From Sulfurimonas sp. (GTDB taxonomy: Bacteria > Campylobacterota > Campylobacteria > Campylobacterales > Sulfurimonadaceae): a DNA stretch of 33,855 nt. Below the pieces are notes generated by a model. It made no database searches. It worked only from the letters and a program-made list of their open reading frames with translations, and had not been told where the DNA came from. How positions within the stretch are numbered: the first letter of the stretch is position 1; every line of letters begins with the position of its first letter. Of the stretch, positions 28,345-33,855 are shown piece by piece. The stretch covers positions 1 to 33,855 of the forward strand of contig JALWTK010000202.1 of NCBI GenBank assembly GCA_027082875.1, in the 5' to 3' direction. Both the position numbers and the translations under genes were made by a program.

Positions 28345-30513
28345 CTAAATTTTCAGCTTATAAATTTTTACATTTGGATTTAATTCCACCGCTTCAAAGA
28401 GTTTCGAATCTGCTTTTTCTAAGACCATTAACTGAATGTACAGAGAATTATACATTGCATCATCAAGAATTAAAAATGTATTATAATTAGACATATAGAT
28501 AATATTAAGATTTCCGGTGATATTGAGTAACTTTTCATCCACATGCAATTTCATATGCTTATCATAAGCTGTTTTTACAAATCTTTTGAGAGGTACATGC
28601 TGATGTCCTATTATCACATTACCCGTTTTTTTATCTAAGTAGAGTCCACGACCAAAGTTTATCTTATCACCCATATCTTTAAAGTTACGGCTTACAAAGA
28701 AGAAAGGTTTTGCACCCTGTTTGCCACTCATAAGATTTATATTTGAAAATAGATCAACAGTTGGTAAAATATTTATCATCTTAAATGGTAAGTAGAAATA
28801 GATATCTCTTGTTTTTTTAGGTAACTTTATATCTGTTTGTAGTGAAAGTAAAAAGTCATTAGTATCCTTAAAACCATATTCTGTTGTCATCTGCTCTATC
28901 GTGGAAAAAATAGTAAGGTTTTTATCTTCTATAAGTTTTTTATTAGCATCCACAAAGGCAAAAATTTTTTCTGTCTGCTCGACATCTAGTCTAGCCATTT
29001 TTGCCGCTACATCTTGAGGTTTTGTAAGGATATAACTCAAAGGAAAGTTCACAGATCCACTATGCTTACCACCATCGGCAAGGGTTTTCACATCTGCATA
29101 ATAACGAATAGGATAACCATAATCCCACCAACCGATTACATAATCTTCTCTAGTAGCAATATGTTTCAGCGTATCTAGTGTTTTTACCTCATTTGCTGAA
29201 AAAACTGTAGGCACCTTATAGGCTACTATATGTTTATAGTTCGGATAGAGTATCGCCAGTGTAAAAACAAGCATACTGAGTACTTTAAGTTTAGAGGTTG
29301 GCATAAGGGAAGCAAGTTCAGTGATAAGAAACGCAATACCAAATGCTAAGATAGGCACGGCATAGATAGTAAAACGCAGACCACCTACACTTGCTAAAAA
29401 TCCTAATCCTACTAAAGGAAGTGCTAAGAGCATTATCTTATGTCTATAGGAGAGATAAGCATACCCAGTAAGTGAAATAACGAAAGTAATAGGGCTTCCA
29501 CTAATACGGTTTGCAAATGTCTCAAAAGGGATATGCCCAGCTTCACGGATAGTCTGCATAACTGTGAAGAAGTGAAGCTTTAAGCCTTCCTCTCCAACAC
29601 TAATAACATCTTTAAATACATATCCTTTTAACTTTACCCAGATAGGTGTAAATCCACCAGTCACAAAATACATCAAAAGACCAAGTGCTAAAACATGGTA
29701 AACATACTGCTGCATACTCTCTTTTTTGAGTGTTACATAAGCAATAAAAACAATAACTAACCTAACATATTCAGGAAGCCCCATCATTGCAAAAAGCATC
29801 ATGGCTAAAAGTTTGTAGTTATATTTATTCTCCCTATCAAAAAGAAGAGTATAAAAAAGAATCAAGCCAAAGAAAGATGTTTCTAGTGCATAAGATTGTG
29901 GATACCACCATCTATAAACAAGTATATCTAAGGCTGTAAGGAGTAGATAGATATCTTGCTTGGTACGAATCGCCCAGATGATAGACCAGAGAAGGAACAT
30001 AGGAAGTACTATGTTAAGCATATCTGTGTCAAAGTATCCTGCCATAGTACGATTATAGTAACTCCAAGCTATAGAAGCTAAAAGAGCAGCTATAAGTCCC
30101 ATCTCTAAGTTTTTAAGAGACTTTGCTATAAGGATAATAGGCACAACAACTAAAGAGCTTAAAAAAACAGGCATATAAAAGATAACAGACTCAAAAGAAA
30201 ATGGCAGTATATAGGCAAAAAATGCTGTTAACTCTGCAGCTGCTGTAGCTACAGGAGAGAGATCATGTAGCTGATGAAAACGATCAAAAAAATCTTTCGC
30301 ATCTGGATTTGTCGTAGTTCCAGAGAGCAGATCTCTCGCCCCCTCAGCCCAAAAATAACCATCATTTGTATTTATCATAAATTGACCATGAAAGATAAAT
30401 GGCTCATATCCATAAAACTGATAGACCCAAATGAGTCGCATAAGTACGGAGAATGAAAAGGCTACAAGTATATAAAGGAGTGTTGTTTTTGTTTCTTTAG
30501 AGAGTTTTGACAA
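28345..30513 (-). CDS. pglB: STT3/PglB-family oligosaccharyltransferase
   Basis: Multi-TM N-terminal half with NTNDGYFWAEGARDLLSG; catalytic motif WWDYGYPIRYYADVKTLADGGKHSG. Confidence 0.92.
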   Translation of the reverse strand: MSKLSKETKTTLLYILVAFSFSVLMRLIWVYQFYGYEPFIFHGQFMINTNDGYFWAEGARDLLSGTTTNPDAKDFFDRFHQLHDLSPVATAAAELTAFFAYILPFSFESVIFYMPVFLSSLVVVPIILIAKSLKNLEMGLIAALLASIAWSYYNRTMAGYFDTDMLNIVLPMFLLWSIIWAIRTKQDIYLLLTALDILVYRWWYPQSYALETSFFGLILFYTLLFDRENKYNYKLLAMMLFAMMGLPEYVRLVIVFIAYVTLKKESMQQYVYHVLALGLLMYFVTGGFTPIWVKLKGYVFKDVISVGEEGLKLHFFTVMQTIREAGHIPFETFANRISGSPITFVISLTGYAYLSYRHKIMLLALPLVGLGFLASVGGLRFTIYAVPILAFGIAFLITELASLMPTSKLKVLSMLVFTLAILYPNYKHIVAYKVPTVFSANEVKTLDTLKHIATREDYVIGWWDYGYPIRYYADVKTLADGGKHSGSVNFPLSYILTKPQDVAAKMARLDVEQTEKIFAFVDANKKLIEDKNLTIFSTIEQMTTEYGFKDTNDFLLSLQTDIKLPKKTRDIYFYLPFKMINILPTVDLFSNINLMSGKQGAKPFFFVSRNFKDMGDKINFGRGLYLDKKTGNVIIGHQHVPLKRFVKTAYDKHMKLHVDEKLLNITGNLNIIYMSNYNTFLILDDAMYNSLYIQLMVLEKADSKLFEAVELNPNVKIYKLKI

Positions 30514-30575
30514 GAAGAGTTCCTAAGGAGTAAAATTTTAAAATATTATAGCATAATAGAGTATTTATATGAAAT

Positions 30576-31376
30576 TTATTTTATTTCTCTAACTCTAAGA
30601 AAAATAGGAAATCTCGGTTTTTTATACTTTGTAAGCTCTTTATACTTAAAAGTTACCTTACTCCCAAGAGCTGGTGGAGTTTTTCGTTCAGCATCACTAA
30701 AACCACTCCCTATCTTAAAAAGTATCCCAGAGGGTAGCTCACACCTGAGTGCACCCATCATTCCTAGATACTTTCCTTTTCCTTCTGCATAACCTACAAC
30801 TCTGCACTCATCATCTAAAAAACTTTTTACTTTTAAGGCTTTTGAGGTTCTCTTGTTTATGTAAGGAGCTAAAGGGTCTCTCACAACTAAGCCCTCTGCC
30901 CCTTTTTGCTCTAGTTTATGCAGATAGGCGATCATAACCTTTTTCGATTTTATCGGTATCTGTGCTATGATTTTTAGTCTCTCATTTCTATAAGGTTTTA
31001 TCTTTGCAAGTCTAGCAAAAAGATCACCTGAGGCATGTGGCACTTCAAAGATATTGTACTTAATCTGATGCCACTCTTGAGATGGGACTTTATCTCTTAC
31101 GATAGAGGAGATATTTTCAAAATCTTGGCGTTTACTCCAAAGTTCTCCATCTATCTCAAAAGGTGGAAAACCTTTCGTAAACCACAGAGGGGCATGAAGG
31201 ACTTTCCCTCCACGGCTAATAAGCTTTTTCCCATCCCAATAAGCACGAATACCATCAAGCTTTTCACTCATCACCCAGCCTGTAAGATTTTGATCTTTAT
31301 AGACTTTAAGAAGTAGTAGATTAGGTTTAGATGCCAACAGAAGCAGAGGTAAAAGCAAAAAAAGAAGTAGTCTCAT
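30576..31376 (-). CDS. Exported minimal ATP-dependent DNA ligase (Lig E-like)
   Basis: Signal peptide MRLLLFLLLPLLLLA; nucleotidyltransferase motifs SEKLDGIRAYW (I), PPFEIDGELW (III), EGLVVRDP (IV), KALKVKSF (V). Confidence 0.9.
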   Translation of the reverse strand: MRLLLFLLLPLLLLASKPNLLLLKVYKDQNLTGWVMSEKLDGIRAYWDGKKLISRGGKVLHAPLWFTKGFPPFEIDGELWSKRQDFENISSIVRDKVPSQEWHQIKYNIFEVPHASGDLFARLAKIKPYRNERLKIIAQIPIKSKKVMIAYLHKLEQKGAEGLVVRDPLAPYINKRTSKALKVKSFLDDECRVVGYAEGKGKYLGMMGALRCELPSGILFKIGSGFSDAERKTPPALGSKVTFKYKELTKYKKPRFPIFLRVREIK

Positions 31377-31377
31377 T

Positions 31378-32961
31378 TTATATACCAGGTGCAGACCACA
31401 TACTAGAAGTCACACCTCTATCTACAAGTTCAAGTTGTACTTTATATGCCTCTTGCCACTGCTTTTTTATCTCTTGATACTTTTTATGATTTGCCATTGA
31501 AGGCATATACTCTTTTTCCCACACTACAAGTTCTTTTGCAGCACTCTCTATGCTCTTATAAATGCCACACCCTACCCCAGCAGCCATAGCACCACCTAGT
31601 GCTGTTGCTTCTGTGACCTTTGGAATTTTCACTTTCTTTCCTGTAACATCTGCAAGTATTTGTGACCAAAGGGCACCCTTACTCGCTCCCCCTGCAAAAA
31701 CTATCTCTTCTATCTTTATGCCTGAAAATTTCTCTATGTTTTCCAGATTGATGCTTGAGACTATGGCAGCATTCTCTTCTAAACTTCTAAACATACTTAT
31801 ATGGTTATACTTCTCACTATCTAGTCCAAGATTTAAAAAGCTCGGTGCTGCATGGTACCACTTCGAGTATTTCATAGAGTCGGAAAATATTGGGAGTATT
31901 CCGTAAGAGCCTACTGGCACTTCACTCGCTTTCTCTTCTAGGAGTGAATAAACATCTATCTCGCGTTTATCAGCCTCTCTCTTTTCCAAAGCACAAAAAG
32001 CATCCCGAAACCATCGCATCACTAAACCACTAAAGAAGGTAATCCCCTCTGCTTGCGAGAGATTCGGAATAACATGAGGGTTTACACGGATGTTTCTATC
32101 TTCTGGAGGAGGTGTCTCTTTTGGGATATTTACGACCTGTTGCCAAAAGCTCCCACCCAGAACTGCCACATCACCTGTTTTTACTACACCAAGACCAGCG
32201 GAACCTAGTTGGACATCACCACCACCAATGACTACAACTGTTTTCATGCTCAGCCCTGTCTCGCTCACAACAGACTCTCCTACCTTGCCTGTAGGAGTCC
32301 CAACTTCTAAAACTTGAGGAAAGATATCATCTTTAAGCCCTACTTCATGAGCCATCCTGCTCACCCAGTCGCGTTTATTGAGAGAAAATATCCCCGTAGT
32401 TCCAGCATTACTAGGATCAGTCGCAATAATTTCCGATAGCTTCGCTAAAATCCAATCCCCTATCATAGAAATAGTTGCCACTCTTTCATATATCTCAGGT
32501 TTATTGTTCTTCAACCAAAGTAAACGAGGTAGTGCTCCAAGTGCAAAAGTCTGTCCAGATTCAACATAGCACTTCTCTTCAAGCCCCTCAAAATACTCTT
32601 TTAGATACTTCACCTCATCACTCGCTCTAGCATCTACATTTGCCACTGCCCAGAGTTCTTTACCTTGTGCATCATAAAGTATAATCCCTTCACGCATACT
32701 CGTAGCACTTAGAGCCAGAATATCATCTGTATCTATACCAGCAAGTTCGATAGACTCTCTAATACATGCACAAACTAATCCCCAATTTTTCTCAAAATCA
32801 AAGCTCATAGAGTTTGCTACACCCTCTTCTTCTAAGTGTGTCCACTCTTTTTGTGCTACACTTATTTGATTGCCTTTTGTATCAAAAATCACTGCACGGA
32901 TACTTCCTGTTCCTGCGTCTATTGCCATTAGGTATTTTTTTGTATTCATTCTGTATTCCAT
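31378..32961 (-). CDS. lsrK: Autoinducer-2 kinase LsrK (FGGY family)
   Basis: LMAIDAGTGSIRAVIFDTKGNQISVAQKEW, SMREGIILYD, WAVANVDARASDEV, VVVIGGGDVQLGSAGLGVV, IFSDSMKYSKWYHAAPSFLNL. Closely matches recalled E. coli LsrK along its length. Confidence 0.88.
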   Translation of the reverse strand: MEYRMNTKKYLMAIDAGTGSIRAVIFDTKGNQISVAQKEWTHLEEEGVANSMSFDFEKNWGLVCACIRESIELAGIDTDDILALSATSMREGIILYDAQGKELWAVANVDARASDEVKYLKEYFEGLEEKCYVESGQTFALGALPRLLWLKNNKPEIYERVATISMIGDWILAKLSEIIATDPSNAGTTGIFSLNKRDWVSRMAHEVGLKDDIFPQVLEVGTPTGKVGESVVSETGLSMKTVVVIGGGDVQLGSAGLGVVKTGDVAVLGGSFWQQVVNIPKETPPPEDRNIRVNPHVIPNLSQAEGITFFSGLVMRWFRDAFCALEKREADKREIDVYSLLEEKASEVPVGSYGILPIFSDSMKYSKWYHAAPSFLNLGLDSEKYNHISMFRSLEENAAIVSSINLENIEKFSGIKIEEIVFAGGASKGALWSQILADVTGKKVKIPKVTEATALGGAMAAGVGCGIYKSIESAAKELVVWEKEYMPSMANHKKYQEIKKQWQEAYKVQLELVDRGVTSSMWSAPGI

Positions 32962-33002
32962 TTATTTATATGTATTAAGGGTATGTCGAAAAAGTAATCG
33001 GA

Positions 33003-33063
33003 ATAAAAGCCTTTAGAGAGGCTCAGACCGGAGGGAGGATTTGTCTTCTTTAAAGGTTTTTAT
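33003..33063. terminator. Long stem-loop between the aldolase gene and lsrK; possible (bidirectional) terminator or structured RNA
   Basis: 33003-33020 pairs with 33046-33063 over 18 positions, 3 of them G-U in the plus-strand transcript. 25-nt GC-richer loop. Plus-strand 3' arm ends GGTTTTTAT. Confidence 0.5.
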
Positions 33064-33094
33064 GGAGATGGATTGATGTTACATAGCCTTCAAG

Positions 33095-33855
33095 CTATTT
33101 CTTAAGTTTAGCCTGTTCGAGTTCCCAGTACTCCATCGCAAAACTATCTGCTAAACTTATACTCTCATATCCACCTAACTTGTCAGCACGTAAAACTGCT
33201 TTCATAGTATGATCTACTATATCATTTATAACCGCTGCTTCTTTGGGTGTCTCACCAAAACTAATCACAGCAAGATTTTTAATGACCATGTAATTAGGTG
33301 CCGCATTTACCATCACCTCATCTCTTGCAAACTCTTTGAAGTATGCTTCATACTCTTCCATATACCGCTTCACACCACCTTCGAGATCAGTATCTTCCAT
33401 GATAAGAGGTACTCTCTTTGTGCGGATGATATGCTCAGGAGTTAAAACACCACGAGTTGCGAACTCTCTTAGGTTCTCTTGTGAAGCGTAGTAATTAGCC
33501 AAAGGTGTTTGGTTAATATTTATAGAGATAGGATAGCCCTTTGCAGCAGAGAGTACTTTTACTATTCTCTGCATATCACACTCGCTCGGTTCAAACTTTT
33601 GTGCTACATGAAGTGTTGCATTTTGTTCTAAAAACACTTCCGCTTGCATAACGGCATCGATCATCTTGTCATAAGATTCTCTTGCATCATCATCAAAAGT
33701 GAAGATACCATGGTTGTGAAGAATAATCCCATCAATAGTAGACCAATCAAGCTCTTTCGTCATCTCATAAATAGTATGAGCAAGCTCAAAACCAGGCATC
33801 ACATAATCAACAATCAAAAAGTTAGGAAAAACTTTTTCAATATCTCTCTTGCCAT
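33095..33855 (-). CDS. Class II aldolase/adducin family protein (rhamnulose-1-P aldolase-like, YuxG/RhaD type), N-terminus beyond window
   Basis: Frame stays open to the window edge (GKRDIEKVFPNFLIVDYVMPG...). GIILHNHGIFTFDDDARESYDKMI and C-terminal SFAMEYWELEQAKLKK resemble the aldolase half of YuxG-type proteins. Confidence 0.85.
   Translation of the reverse strand, partial: GKRDIEKVFPNFLIVDYVMPGFELAHTIYEMTKELDWSTIDGIILHNHGIFTFDDDARESYDKMIDAVMQAEVFLEQNATLHVAQKFEPSECDMQRIVKVLSAAKGYPISININQTPLANYYASQENLREFATRGVLTPEHIIRTKRVPLIMEDTDLEGGVKRYMEEYEAYFKEFARDEVMVNAAPNYMVIKNLAVISFGETPKEAAVINDIVDHTMKAVLRADKLGGYESISLADSFAMEYWELEQAKLKK

Noticed and set aside
31562-31906. Plus-strand 114-aa ORF inside lsrK (and similarly 15569..15907 -, 27602..27940 +, 1054..1350 -, 12538..12837 -)
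   Set aside because: All lie antisense to well-supported CDSs and have no recognisable motif.
33040-33094. Possible remnant of a short-chain dehydrogenase domain after the aldolase stop (LEGYVTSI, compare LEGKVALVTG of YuxG-type fusions)
   Set aside because: Only a few residues match before further stops; too short to separate from chance.

Overview
The window is about 34 kb from a low-GC Campylobacterota chromosome (Sulfurimonas-like by protein style; this is inference, no search was run). It is nearly all coding.

Plus-strand block (1..18904): ABC-2 exporter ATPase (partial) and permease; an apparent three-gene unit of sensor kinase, TonB-dependent receptor and YfiR-like periplasmic protein; a GGDEF protein; valS; a CheY-like regulator next to a CheA-like kinase fused to a CheX/CheC-type phosphatase domain; a SulP transporter; a NIT-PAS-GGDEF-EAL protein. 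A UvrD-like helicase (5855..7951) lies inside this block on the minus strand.

Minus-strand block (18879..33855): EAL protein with degenerate GGDEF; transglutaminase-like protein; flgH; a small membrane protein; a MutS with intact FxE motif and C-terminal HNH nuclease domain (MutS7 / octocoral mtMutS architecture); a DjlA-like J-domain protein with HPD changed to HYD; tRNA-Asn(GTT); GT2 glycosyltransferase; mqnE; pglB-type oligosaccharyltransferase; a signal-peptide-bearing minimal ATP-dependent DNA ligase (Lig E-like); lsrK; and a partial class II aldolase.

The strongest leads are the MutS7-HNH gene in a six-gene operon with flgH, the one-polypeptide kinase/phosphatase, the kinase/TonB-receptor/YfiR-like unit, a decayed tyrosine integrase beside tRNA-Asn, and an unexplained 18-bp-stem hairpin upstream of lsrK. 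No CRISPR array, intact mobile element or rRNA was seen.
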